From NCBI GenBank assembly GCA_009741485.1, contig CM019217.1, positions 49,279,153-49,343,152 on the forward strand: DNA of 64,000 bases, in the 5' to 3' direction. How positions within the stretch are numbered: position 1 is the first letter of the stretch; the number at the start of each line of letters is the position of its first letter. This document shows positions 44,521 through 56,660 of this stretch, in pieces. Made by a program: the position numbers and the translations under genes. A model generated the notes under the pieces. It saw only the letters and a program-made list of their open reading frames with translations, was not told where the DNA came from and did not search any database. This DNA is from Malurus cyaneus samueli. Lineage: Eukaryota; Chordata; Aves; Passeriformes; Maluridae.

Positions 44521-44989
44521 GTGGAATGTTGATGGGTAGTTACCTGCCCTACTTTTACCTTTCATGTTGGATGCAATCTTTTACTAGATTGCCAAAATTT
44601 TCATTCACGAAAATAGGAGCTTCAGAGCACTCGGACTTCAGAAAATCAGTGTGTATTTGGGGAGCCTAAATCTGAAGTAAGAAGAATAATTTTGTGCTTT
44701 TCATACCACTGGCAAAATGTAAATTTCATTGGTGCAACGTTCACTCATTATCACTGAATCAAAGAGCAGTCTCAGTTCCTGCTGGCATCCTATTTAACAG
44801 AAAAATAAAGATCTCTTCTGTTGCAGACATACATTGCTGTGTGAATGGGTGATATTGCCTCAATCTTCCTGTCTCACGTTCGTGTTGATTAGCTGCCCTA
44901 TTTTAGGACTGTTTGCATTATGCAGTAGGCTAGTAAAATCATTAGTGTGCAAATAAAAGTAGGTCTTTACTTTAAGAATTAAACACACG

Positions 44990-45400
44990 AAACACGTGAT
45001 TCAAATGACAGAGGTTTATAGGAATGGGGAAAACTGCATGAACTACGTGAGGCACCGGGGTTTGAGGTGGATGAGCTTCACTGGGGATAAATGACAGGCT
45101 GGAGCACACAAGTGAAAATAATCAGAACTCCTGTGTAAAGTGACGCTGATATATTCTGAATGTCACATTACACTGCACAGTACTACGCTCGCTCCAAAAA
45201 GGGTCTTTAATTATAGGTGCTCCAGCCTTAAAATCATAAAACTTGAGTGTAGAGGTGGGCACCGTTTATGCTATGTAAATCTTGTTATTGAAGATGCAAA
45301 TGGGAAGTTCAACTCCTAGATAATTAGCCAGATTTACCTGTGATATTTAATTACCTATGCATCTATATAAGGTGTTTATTAAAATAATTATCCTTTTTAA
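44990..45400. promoter_or_regulatory. Candidate conserved non-coding element G
   Basis: AT-rich with retained CpGs (CACGAAACACGTG, CTACGTGAGGCACCGG, GTGACGCTG, CTACGCTCGC) and homeobox/TALE words (CAAATGACAG, ATAAATGACAG, CTTTAATTATAGG, AGATAATTAGCC, TTTAATTACC). TGACAG occurs twice about 85 bp apart. Confidence 0.45.
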
Positions 45401-47564
45401 ATACTACTTTCTGGTTTGTTTCTTTCCTTTCTAATGCTTTTATATTAAATTGCTTTTGGTTGGTTTTTTTGCTTGTAAGCCAGTTACCTGTTTTTCCCAT
45501 GCTGCTGTCAAGGGTGGTAACCTGCTCCGGAATTCTCCTCCTAATTATCAGCCCTTCCCAAGGATCTGCAAATGAGGGCAGCACCTGCTGACTGAGGGCT
45601 GAGTTCAGCAGTCCCAGTGGAGCAGGAGCACCTCACATGGGGCTGAGGAGGCAGGAATGAGGGCACTTTGTAGGTTTTGCCATAGGGGTTGGCATGGCGG
45701 CGTATCAGCTGTCCGTTGTAATTTGGCTGGCAAAAATGACTTTGGCAGCTTCGTCCTCTCCTTCCCGTTGCCTGTCAGAAAGGGGACCCATCCCCTCAGG
45801 CATCACTGGAGAAATCCCATACTTGGATATGGATAAACAGGGGAAATGTTTGAGCCAAAACTCAGTTCCTGAATTAAATGAGGAAACGTTGCCCGTGGTA
45901 GCTTGAGTGTCCTGGAGAGTGCAACCTGGGCTTTTGTCGGCTTTGTAAAATGCTGGCCTAGCTACTTAAGCTAAAAATAAATCTTTCCTTGAGAGCTTTT
46001 CTCCCACACATTTCTGTTCAGGAGCTGGCACTGAATAAAGTAGTTTAAGAAAGAAAACAAACCAAAATGGGGCAGAGTTTCAAGCGGAAAAACTGAAAAT
46101 TCCTCTTGAGCCGTGGCCACACACAGTCGCACGCTCTCAGCTGTCCTGGGATCCCACCCCTGCCAAGTGTGCTGCCTGCTTTGCTGTGGACGTTTTCTTT
46201 ATTTCAGACAATACCAGTGCATTCATTAGCGGACCTCTGAAGAATGATTTTTAGATCTGATATCACTTCAGTTGCCAGTTTTTTCATACCTCCTACGCTT
46301 TTTCTATGCCTGGCATTCCCAAAAGAAATGGGTTAGTTGGTGCAGGGCTGGAAAAGCTTTGCTGTGCTGCCAAAAATGCTTCGGCACTTCGCAGACAAAA
46401 TCTCCAGGATCATCTGTCTGGGCTGCCCTCCTGGGATGCCTCCTTCGTTGTTCTGCAATTCCCTTTTTTTCCCACCATTCTTCAAAAGGCAACTCACCTC
46501 TCTGAGGCTGAGTTCTAAAAGTTCATTGCGATTTCAAGGAATAGCCAAATTACTGTCGTCTTCAACAAAGCTCATCATCAGCTTAGGAAAGTTCAAGGGA
46601 TGAGTATGTCAATTCAGAGGCATTGTGGCTTTACAAAATATATTTTGCAGTTAAGAAGAAATTAATAGCTGTCACAAATGATGATTTGTCCAATGAAAAG
46701 TTACAGTTTCCTTAAATAAACTATTAGCAATAAAAAATCTGACTGGCTCAATTCTGTGATTTCCCTCAATATTTATTGAGAGAAAAGCATGAATTAAAAA
46801 AAAAAAGGCAGTACAAAACGAAAATAAATTAAACTGTTTTCTTGGCACCTTGACATGAACAGATTAAAAAATGGTAATGGCAGAAATTGTAGTGGCAATT
46901 TAGTTTTAGGAACTAGTAATTTTTCCTAAACAAAAATAAGATACAGAAAAGTATGTGAAATGTGAGAAAAAAAAGTTTTTTTAATATTATGGTACCTTAC
47001 TATGTTCTGCAGAAATAGAGGAAGGGCTTGTGAAAGGCCTTTAGACTTACATTCTCAAGAACAGCTCAATCCATATGCCATAATTTACTATTAATGAGCA
47101 AGAATGTGGTATTTCAAGTGCATTAAGTTCCACAGAGGTGGATGCTTTGAAAATTGTATTGTTGCTGTTCGAAGCTGAACAACTGCCCCTGTGCACAGGG
47201 CAGAGTGACTGAACTGCTTGTTCCACCCATATGCCTTTACCCATTTCTCTGTGGCTTCTTACTTTTAGATGAGGCAATTCTTGCACGGAGAGGGGAAATC
47301 CAAAACTCTTCCCTGGATGTCTACTTTGATAAAGCATTGGCTTTACTCATCACCAGTGACAGGTGTTAAAAAAGCCAGGATCCATCCACATCTCTGGCTC
47401 TGTAAACAATATATGGTAATTTTTAAAAATTATTTTCATTTACTTTTATTTAGCTGCAAACCTCCTCTGCACCCACACTTGGAGCATTGCATAGCAGAGT
47501 AACACAAGAAATGGCTTCTCTCTGGACAACCAACAGCTCCTTTTAGTTGAGAAACCTGCAGCCA

Positions 47565-47580
47565 AGCATAAGCTTATGCT
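47565..47580. repeat. 16-bp perfect palindrome AGCATAAGCTTATGCT
   Basis: Exact inverted repeat with no spacer in otherwise unremarkable sequence. Confidence 0.9.
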
Positions 47581-48345
47581 CTCTCCGTCTCTCTCACTTC
47601 CTCTTTTTAAAATTTAAATATCTTTCTTCTCTTATAGTGCCAAAAGGAAAATTCAGACAGAGCTGAGTCTCCACACAAAATGCAAGAGGTTTGCTGGAGT
47701 CTCCTGCTGTGCAGGAAAGAAGCATCAGCTGATTGATCCACCATGTCATTTTACCTTCTCCCAAGATTTCACAGCCTTAAATGTCTTTGTCTGTAAAGAT
47801 CCTGAAGCAGGTATAAATATGATTGAGGTTTTACACTGGAAGACAAGAAAACTGTAAGCTTTAAGAGAAAGATGTGTGCGTATGAAAGAAGCATTAGCTG
47901 GATTCATGGGTGTCATTTCTGGATTTGAGAACATACTAGCAATTTTGGAGACCTGGGGGTGAGAGGCTTTGCACGTCTTCCCCTTTCCTCAAAAAATTCC
48001 TCTCAATTTAACACATTTATATCCTTTTCATTTGGAAAATGCCTGCCGCTGTGTATGTAGCACATGCCACGCTGCATCCTTGCAGCCACAGCTCTTTGTG
48101 CTCGGCGTTTGCAGATGGATGGCTTTTTCCATCATCCATCATGACTGTGACAGCAGACTGATGATCTACAACTCAGAGTGCTGTAGCTCTGATGATGTGG
48201 CTGTGGCTGTAGTAATAATGTGGGCCCACTCCAGGGACAGTGATGCTGCATGGGGTTTTTTTAAAGATGAGGCAAAAGGCTTAAATTCCCTCTTGTTTCC
48301 TATCTGTCTCCCTCCCCAAAGCTGTTTCAAGTCCCCGATCAATGG

Positions 48346-48362
48346 AAAAAAAAAAAAAAAAA
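48346..48362 (+). repeat. Poly-A tract (17 A)
   Basis: Uninterrupted A run followed by TTAATCCG. Confidence 0.95.
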
Positions 48363-49234
48363 TTAATCCGTCTTCTGCGGAAATATCATCGCTGGTGTGA
48401 GAGAGCTCACTGATTTAGATGCTGGAGAGGATATCACAAAAACAAGCTTTGTAAGTACAGATTTGGGCAGAAATGCGAAGGAAAGCCTGACTTTTGGATC
48501 TCTTACCACGGCAGGTAAATATTGTCATATCGGAAGCAGAACAAACTGTTCTTTTGTGTAGCTGCAGCTTGATAGACTCTTGCAGTTTTTCCATAGGCTC
48601 CTATCTCTAGTGGTTATTAAAACTTCAGCTCCTGGAAGCCAGTGAGTTTCACATCTTCCCTAAGTAAACAAACATTACTTTCTTTGAAAGGAAAAGTAAA
48701 TTCTTCAAATTGTGACATCAGTTATTCATGGAAGTTCAGAAATAAAAGGGTCATGGAAAGAAAGCATATTTTATTATTACAGCATTTCCTGGCTTTTGAA
48801 CAATTCCACTGATTTAGGTTTAAGTCATGATGCTTGATTGCTTAGGGGTAGCAATAAAACTGAATTTCGATCCTTACCTGGCGTTGGGTGTCTGCCTCAT
48901 TGTGGGCTGGCACCTGGTGGTGCCAAACCAGGAGCCAAACTCCTTTCTCTCATCTCCCAAGTGCATGAACCTGTTTTTAGCAGGCTGCGTGTTCCCAGCT
49001 CTAGCACTGCCTGTGTGCACACACAGACCCCTCTCCACGCTGCTCTCCCTGCCAGCCAGGCTACGTGTGCCTGTGGAAAACTGCACCTTCAGCCAAAGTC
49101 CAGAGAGGTGGAAGAAGACACATACTGACTTCAGCAAGGTTCAATTCAAGCCCAAGCCTCATCCATCACAAAAAACTTGAGAGTTCTGCCTTTGCACACT
49201 GATTGAAATAGTGCAATGTGCTTCTTTGGCAGAT

Positions 49235-49545
49235 TGCTCCCTTATCTGTTTGATCACGGTGAGTTTTCCTTAATATTTGATCTCATTTTTGCCTACTGGA
49301 CTTAAAAATCCATTCCTTACCATTCTGTTCTTTCTGACTAATGAGAATTGGTCCCAGTCTTCTTTATAATGCCCTTCAACATGCTGGTAGACAGTTATGT
49401 GTCCCCTCAGCCCTCTCTTCTGCATCCTGAACAAGCCTTTCTCTCACAGGTCTTATTTTCCAAATCCTTTATCACCTCTGTTACTTTCCTGTGAGCTCTT
49501 CTGGATTATTCTTTAAAAATAAAACGTTCCCCACAGCAAAGGCAG
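49235..49545 (-). mobile_element. Ancient CR1/L3-type LINE 3' region
   Basis: The plus strand reads TATAATGCCCTTCAACATGC, GTGTCCCCTCAGCCCTCTCT, TCTGCATCCTGAACAAGCC, TCTCACAGGTCTTATTTTCC and GTGAGCTCTTCTGGA. In order, these match the reverse complement of the old CR1/L3 3' region (the ATGTCCCCTCTCAGTCTTCT, then CCTCATAGGTC, then GCTCTTCTCTGGA series) as I remember it. Highly diverged, minus-strand orientation. Confidence 0.65.
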
Positions 49546-52500
49546 TGCTCTGATGCTGTGTGCCATTGCCTCTGTTGCAGCATAGTTATCATTGCCATCT
49601 CACCTGGTTTTCCCACAGCTCTGCTATTAACCCTTTTATTGCTGGGGCACCTTATCCCACGTGCAGGTTCATGTAGGTTTTGACTGGCTGGGTGTTCAGC
49701 CAGGAGTGATATTTAGGAGTTCCTGCTAGATGGATACTGCTTTGCAGAGCCCAGTCCCTGCCCGCAGGCTTTGGAGAGCATTGGGGAAAGATTTGCAGTC
49801 CAGGAAAACCCTGCCCCAAAGAGGCTCAAGGCAGCAGGTGGCTCCAGGAGTTGGTGGCCCTGCTCCTGCAAGGGTGATGCTGGCCACATTGGATGCCAGC
49901 CCAGGCAAATCTGGCAGCTGTGCCAGTGCCTCCCTGGCACGTCTCCAGGGCAGCAGGGCTGCAAGGATGACAAAACTCTCTGCCTGTGGCAGCTGGCAGG
50001 GAAGTTGGCTCCGAAAAAGCACCTCCTGCAAGGAGAGTTCCCATGCTCCCCAAAGCACTGCCACACAGTCATGGCCACGGTGCCCAGCAAGGCCCATCTC
50101 AGCTGCCTGGATGTTGTCTCTGTCAAAGAGCAGTGCTGTTGGCACCTCTCTCAGGGGTTTACTGGGGAGCTCTGGATACCACAACGAAACAACACTCTTC
50201 CCAGAATTTGCTATTGCCACGCTACAGTGCTGCGTTTCATTATTCCGCAAGCAGAACATCAAATTTGTCAACTCTCAGCATATTTCTTCAATTTATCTCC
50301 TAAACACCATCGTTATACTTTAATCCTGTCCTCCTTGATATTTGCATATCCTCCTTGGTTTGAAGGATACCTGAACAGGGGCTTGCTCTAAAAAACACGG
50401 AGAGATTTGCATGTCTGACTATGCCAAGAGCTGTTAATGAAAATACCAGCGAGCATGGGGGAATAAACTTGCCACCTGTGGAGCCTTGTTTGGCATCCTC
50501 ATTCAGCCTAATAAAGAATCATTCATGTTTAATTGCTACATTTGATTGTTTAATTACAGTTATTTTACATGCCTTCTTGTAGTTTTGTCTTGGCTTTAGA
50601 CACTGTCTGCCACCTTACTCTTTTTGAATAGTGTATTATACTATAACAGGAAATTATTTTGGTCAAAGAATTAGAACTAGGACTTTAACTTGTAATCAGA
50701 ATGTTTTAAAAAATATTTTCATAAATTTTTGTCTATTTGATGTTGCTCTACAGATTGAAATCCAGGCTTTTTTCCTGTGCAACAGGAATTATATGAATAA
50801 CTCTCTAAAATGCTCTTGCAGGGCCACAATATGAGTAGCCTCATCTTCTCACTGAAGTTTGATCAAATTATGTTTACTTTGTTTAAATGCCAATTCATTT
50901 TAACCACTGCAAGATGTTTTTGTACAGGCTTAACTCAGCATAAAATTAGTTTATTGCAGGTTCACTTAGTTGGACAATGTTCTGACTTCAAATCAATACA
51001 AATCTGTCTGAAACTTCAATAAGATGTTCTGCTTGCAAACCTGGCACCTGCAGAACTAAATGAATGGAAGGAAAACCCAGAAAGCTCCTCTGCTCCTTCA
51101 CCTTTTTGATGCTCCCATCCTGGCATTTAGTCAGTCACCCCTTCCACAGGTCTCTGATAAGTTTCTGCAGAAGCAGCTGAAGAGATGCCCAGGCCATTTG
51201 AAGGTCTGTGCTTTCTATCACCTTTGCCTTGAACCTTCTGATTTTCCAAATTTTCATCCCAGCAGCTGACATCCTCAGATACTTCCCAGGCCCTCTTCCC
51301 TTGGGCAGCAGCGTTTTCCAGCGTGTCACCATCTTGTGTGCTACAGAAACACATAACCACACAGTGCTCCTCCCCTCCCACATTAAAAAATAAAAGACCA
51401 GGTGACTGCAAGTACCACACGTTGTGACTTGCTTTGCCTCTGGCTTGCTCACCAGATAGCAATTTTCTCAATGATTTGGCTCCCCTCTTGGACAAGTAAA
51501 GACAAGTGGCTCTTTGCCTGCCCAATCAGCAGCAATGGCAAAGGCTGCACTGATCCCCCTTGAATTGGGCTGTAACAAAACATGGCAGCTTGGGGAAACC
51601 TGCCCATCACAGACTGTACTCTGCCTTTCTCTCTGCTCATCTCTCCTAATTTCAGGCCCCAGAGTGACTCTTTAGTTCTGGCATTTCTACAGGACCAACA
51701 TAAGGACATGAGGAGGAAGGTGTCCCTTTCACCCCTCTTTTATTCTGCTTTTGCTGTTGCCTGAATCTGTGCTGGTTGCCCGGATGCTATGCCCATCAAG
51801 AAGCGAGGCAACTTCTCAGACTAATGTTTAAATTTATTTTTAATAGGAGAAAACTTTAGAATGCCAGCAATTGTTCTGTAACTCAGCTAAAACAAATATG
51901 GAAAAGTTATCTATCAAAAGATATAAAGAATGAATGAATTCAGGGCACTGCACTCTGTGAGGCTTCTCCACAAGAAAGAAAGAAAATAAAAAAAGAAGGT
52001 AAGGGAGACAAAGAACTGCAGGATGGTTTAATGGCAGATGTTTACCTCCTTCGAGGTCCTAAGGGATTTCCCTTTGGATGCATCTTGAGCTTGTTCCCAA
52101 GAAATTCTTCCCTTGCATTTTTTTACCACTGTCATGTCTTTCCCCTTCTCACCTCGTACAGTTAAGAAGTGATGAGCCACCTGAGTGCTTTTTTCAGGAT
52201 AATTTCAGCTACTTCTTTCTCAGTTAAGATTTTTGAAAAGATCAGGCTCATGTACTCAAATCAGTTTGAAGTGCTTTGCAAGGATGTGGCACAGGAATTC
52301 TAAATCATTATTCAACATTTGACCAGACATGAAAATAATCCGCATCTATAACTAGTTCCTTAAAATGGTCAGCGTAATTGCTGAAATACAGAACGAGAAG
52401 GTAGGAAACAACTATGATTTCCACAGACAAGGAGCATCTTACTGAGACAAAGCTACAGTGAAACAGGCAATTTTCCGTTCTTTTCAGCAAGCTTTCTACA

Positions 52501-53278
52501 TCCTTTCTTGCCTTTGCACACACAGAAAGCCAATTTTCCATGTCCGTACTACAGGCAAAATGGGGCAAGATTTTAAAGATACAGCTCCACTCCATTTGAC
52601 TGCAGCAGACTAAAAGAAAAATGAAGTTCAGCACTTAACTGATCCCTCTGCAATATTTCAGAGTAAATTAAAAATCAAAATGTCAAGAGGTTCAATATGT
52701 CAGCGGGCCTTTTGACAGAGCAGCCACTTTGAAGCCTAAATGGGAAATGTGCTCTTTTTAAAAAACTAAAACCAAATGTGTGCTGCTGCTGCTTGGTTTC
52801 GAAATTTGGGGTCTTCATCTTTGTATTTCTTTTGCAATAAAATTAGTAAAATATTCCGGCTGCTGTTCTTATTTTCAGAGCACAAAGCCTCCATTTCAAA
52901 GAACTGCTGTTTATTAGGATGGTTATTCTTCATTATCTGCATTAAGATAAAAACTGGGTATCTCACAGTCTGCCCTTTTTCACTGAGCAATACTATATTT
53001 ACTGCCCACAACGTGTTTATCTTTGCCTGGCCATCAGCAGATCATTTTTTGTTTTGCCATCTCTGTTTGTATTTGTGAAACAGGAAAGATAATAAATGAT
53101 AATACTTACCTTTTTCACAAAGATGTGGTGAAGATTAATTAGTTCTTGTTTATACAGAGATTGGCAACAGTGATCTGCAGGTTTGCAAAACCTGAAGTGA
53201 TTGCTATCGCTGCCTTGCTTGACAAAGAAATACAGTCAAGGACAGGAGCTGGTGCCACTGTAATCATTTACAGAACAG
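49546..53278. other. No gene seen; overlapping open frames at 49.7-50.4 kb
   Basis: Between 49713 and 50391 three plus-strand and two or more minus-strand frames stay open for 105-206 codons. When both strands and several frames are open together, the cause is low stop density, not coding selection. The remainder is unique AT-leaning DNA with no repeat recognised. Confidence 0.6.
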
Positions 53279-54316
53279 ATGATGTATGTGGCCTTGAAGA
53301 AAGCTCCCCAAAAACATCTGATTCTGTACCTAACACTGGGAGGAAATGCATATGAGGACATGCAGAAGTTGGATTTGTGGGGCGATGTTTGCAGCACAGC
53401 GACGTGTCAGCCCCGTCCCTTTGCACCGCTACCGAAGCAGTGTTACCATCCAGTTGTAAGGTCTTCTTGGAGCCTGCAATGCAGCTGGCTGACACAAGCA
53501 AGGGTTCCAGGTGTCATCAAGACACTTGTCACCCTGCAGGGCTCCCAGCCCATCACTGAGGCCACACACGTGGGGCTGAGCCCAGCATCCGGCTGGTGCT
53601 CTGCCCTGAGGCGGAATTTGGTGAAGCTCAGAACTTTCTCTGAACAATGCTGGCAGCAAACAGCTGGCTGTGAAGATGCTTCCTGCTGCCCAACAAGCTG
53701 CTCCTCAGCTGGCCACACACCCTCTGCTCTTAGCCATGCAGTGTGGGCTGACGTGGACATCACACAGGAGCCCACCTCAAGCAAGGTGCTGCTTTGCCAT
53801 TTTGACCACAGCAGAGGTCTCCATTTCCCAGCAGCAGGAACCCCCTGCCCCTCACCACAAACACCTCATTCTGCTGGAAAAGGCAAATGGATAAGCAATC
53901 CAAATTGCCTATTCAGTGACCTCCTGAAGAGCATTAAACTTCTTCCTCCTGAGCTGTGCATTGGAGGCAGTGCTGGACTCAACTTCTCCCACTCACACAC
54001 AGCTTCCCTGACAATCTCTGCATATGTGTGCTGTGCTCTGGCAAATTGGCACCTTTGTCACTCAGCCTGCTGTGTAAGTGACATCCGTGCAGGCTGTCCG
54101 GTCAGCAGGTTGGGCAATTTTCATAGTGGCACATCTGCAGCAGATGCATTTTTCCCTGGAGTGGATGCATTTTCCCCTGCAGTGGATGCATTTTTTCCTG
54201 CAGTGGATGCATTTTTCCCTGCAGCTGCCCAATTTGTTCTCCAGGTGCTTTGGAGCACGGCTGGCTTTCGGTCTGAGCTTGCTGCAGGCGGGGCTGTGCC
54301 TGTACAACGTGGCTGA
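53279..54316 (+). other. Longest open frame of the window (345 codons), not called coding
   Basis: ATG to stop, 1038 bases. The translation is rich in Cys, Ser, His and Pro with no domain or signal peptide I recognise. Residues around 289-316 are the translation of the 21-bp minisatellite (7-residue units such as VDAFFPA). Minus-strand frames of 77-113 codons overlap it. For its length it is unusual by chance, so it may be a transcript-borne or young frame, but composition argues against a conserved protein. A preceding frame (53146-53355) is likewise unrecognised. Confidence 0.25.
54143..54226 (+). repeat. 21-bp minisatellite, 4 units (GATGCATTTTTCCCTGCAGTG)
   Basis: Units start at 54143, 54164, 54185 and 54206, and differ by one to three bases. 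A degenerate half unit (ACATCTGCAGCA) precedes them. Because 21 is a multiple of three the array keeps all frames in register. The core ATGCATTTT is shared with the decayed 21-bp array at 17.4 kb. Confidence 0.95.
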
Positions 54317-55507
54317 AGGCTGTGTCAGCCTGTGCGCTGTCTCCTACACCTTCCCCCTGTTCCCTACAGCTTTTATAGGCTCCAGCTGTCACTTTTTGCT
54401 GTCCTCAGCTGTTCCTTGCCACCCTCATAGCTGCTCCTGCCCGCCTGGGCTACTGCACTACCTGCAGATGGGTACAAAATGCAACGAGATGATGCTGCAA
54501 ATCTGGAACTCCCCCTGGTCAAAACGTGGGCTGTGGCTGCTGATGGCAGTGACCAGCAGCTGGTGATGGCCAGGTCGAGGCACTGCAGTTTTCTGTCATA
54601 GCAGATGGGATTTTTGTGGCTGAGGCTTCGTTCCTCCTGCAGACAAAGTGGCATAAGCCATCAGTTGGAGATAGCCGTGGAAGGTGCTGATCCTTGCATA
54701 ACTGGTGACTGCTGTTGTCAAGTCATCCGGTGACATCTGGATAAGTTTTGGGGCAAAATTTTTCTGATTTGGCTTAGACAAAAACACTCTGCTGAGGAGA
54801 GGTGAATTTAGCAGAACATGTGTGAGATCTGGGATAATGACACCACAGTTACCAGTGCTGACCAGCAGGTCCCCAGAGCAGATGACTGGTCTGTCCTTGA
54901 ATGACTGGGTATTACAGGGTCCTTTGAACCCCGAGATTTTGTTCTGTGCTTTTTACTTACAGCCCTTACTGCATAGAATGCACTTGCTCCTCTGTTAGCC
55001 CTGCACATCTCTCCGTAAGGACAACAGGAGAAAAAAAATAATGCAAAAAAAATAATGCAGTCAACATTGGTTAGCAACTCCTTCCAGACTGTAACAACAG
55101 CAGCACTGACAAAACTCCCATGTTCTGTAAAGATATAGTTCCTAGTAAGGTTTTTTTTTTAATAGCAGAGATTCAGTTACTACGGTGGGCCTGAGCTCAA
55201 AGTCTACAGGTCAGATTGTGCAAAGCCAAAAATGCAGGCTGTGGGATTTCACCTCCATTCAGTGGTGTGGGCTGAAAGGAAGGATGTGTTTTGGGCGATT
55301 TGCATTGCAAAGTATATGCAGGTGGCAGTGCAATATGATGGGAGATGTTATTACTGAGATTAGAATTTACACTTGTAGCCCAAATTGAGATTGTATTTTT
55401 CTGAGAAATGATGGCACCCTGGAAAAAATACTAAACTTCTGCTAATTTAATATAGACTGTGTCCAGTAAATATCCCTTTGGTTTCCTATTTCCAACAAAG
55501 ATTAATT

Positions 55508-55534
55508 TTCTGATCAAAGAAAATTTGATCAGAA
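55508..55534. repeat. Perfect 11-bp inverted repeat with GAAAA loop
   Basis: TTCTGATCAAA-GAAAA-TTTGATCAGAA, no mismatch. As RNA it would form a tight 11-bp stem with a 5-nt loop. TGATCA is itself a palindrome in each arm. Confidence 0.9.
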
Positions 55535-55799
55535 CTGCATAGAGAGTGCAATAGTGGTGATATTACATGGCTTGAGGATATGTGTTGTACCTTTGAATCT
55601 CTACAGGAAAGGCAGCCAGGAGGGGATGATGATGGCTTGTGGTAGAAGCTCTGCAAGAAATAATAACTCCTATTTGGTTCTGAAAAGGAGTTATTTTTAT
55701 GTATTTCTTTCCTGCTGTCAATCAGAGAAATCTTTTCCTCACTTAGAAAGTACAGACAGTTTTATGCCTGTAGAACTTTAAGGATGCTTTTGGTTGAGC

Positions 55800-55920
55800 C
55801 CTATGCTAGCTACAATTATTAATATTTTGGCTGCTTTTATAAAGTCCAGTAGAGATGAACAGTACACCATTTATTTTGGTGTTGTAAACCATGTTAACAA
55901 GATTAATCTCTATTCTCCCA
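55800..55920. promoter_or_regulatory. Candidate conserved non-coding block H
   Basis: CTACAATTATTAATATTTTGG, TTTATAAAGTCC and CATGTTAACAAGATTAATCTC give an AT-rich, homeobox-word-dense block without repeat similarity. Confidence 0.3.
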
Positions 55921-56339
55921 TGTTTCTGCCCAGGGATAGCCTCCTTCTCCTTCCCCTCCCACTTCCATCTATTTCTGCTAGCTTTTGCTACCAGAGGTAG
56001 CAGCCCACCCACATAAATTCTGAATGGTTTCTGGTTAGCCTTTACCAGTCATTTTGCAATATTGCCTTCCTCACTCCTCTACTACCACACATTAAATATT
56101 CACTGCTCACAATTCTTGTTAACTCCCTGGTTTGCTACCAATATCTGGGTCTGAATGGAGACATCTTACTCCGAGTATTCCCAGCACCATCTGCTGCCTT
56201 TCTTTATTTCCATTTCCAGAAAGGGTTTTGCTGATATCTGAGAAGCAGGGGAGGAATCTGGACACGGCTGACACAAATCCCAGAAAACATTTGTCTGTTT
56301 GTCTTATGCACTAATTAGCGGAGACTTGGTCAAAAGTCT

Positions 56340-56660
56340 TCTGAACTTTTATTTATTTATTTTGCTCATTTCTATAGCATCTATCACCATGACAGCAATG
56401 TGCTTCAATGGCAGGAAATTAAAACACATAATGCAGGCAGCTAATCAAATGCAGAAGCAAACAGAAGAATTTTGCACAGAGTCCTCAGTGTCGCTACGGT
56501 CCTGCTTTGACAGGCAGTTTCTCTTTCTGCGGGGAAAAAAAGATGTTTTGTTTGTTTCAAATTCCCTTTTCCCTTGGAAGCGTAAACGTGAAATTATCTT
56601 CCTCTGTTGGGATGTCTTATTTATTTTCCTGCTAGTGGCTGCTGAAGTAGATGATATTTA
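56340..56660. promoter_or_regulatory. Candidate conserved non-coding block I (overlaps a 120-codon frame)
   Basis: Contains TGACAGCAATGTGC, AATTAAAACACATAATGCAGG, CAGCTAATCAAATGC and CGCTACGG, a composition like the other elements. The plus-strand frame 56299-56661 encodes two hydrophobic stretches around a basic/polar middle. Its alternation of AT-rich codons explains the hydrophobicity, and I do not recognise a family. Confidence 0.3.

Larger units (their letters stand above)
43963..49230. other. No gene seen; one conserved-looking block and one exon-like segment
   Basis: Holds the 44.4-kb exon-like segment and the 45-kb conserved-looking block (separate entries), A runs at 46796-46806 and 48346-48362, and a perfect palindrome at 47565. 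The rest is unique AT-leaning DNA. Confidence 0.55.
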
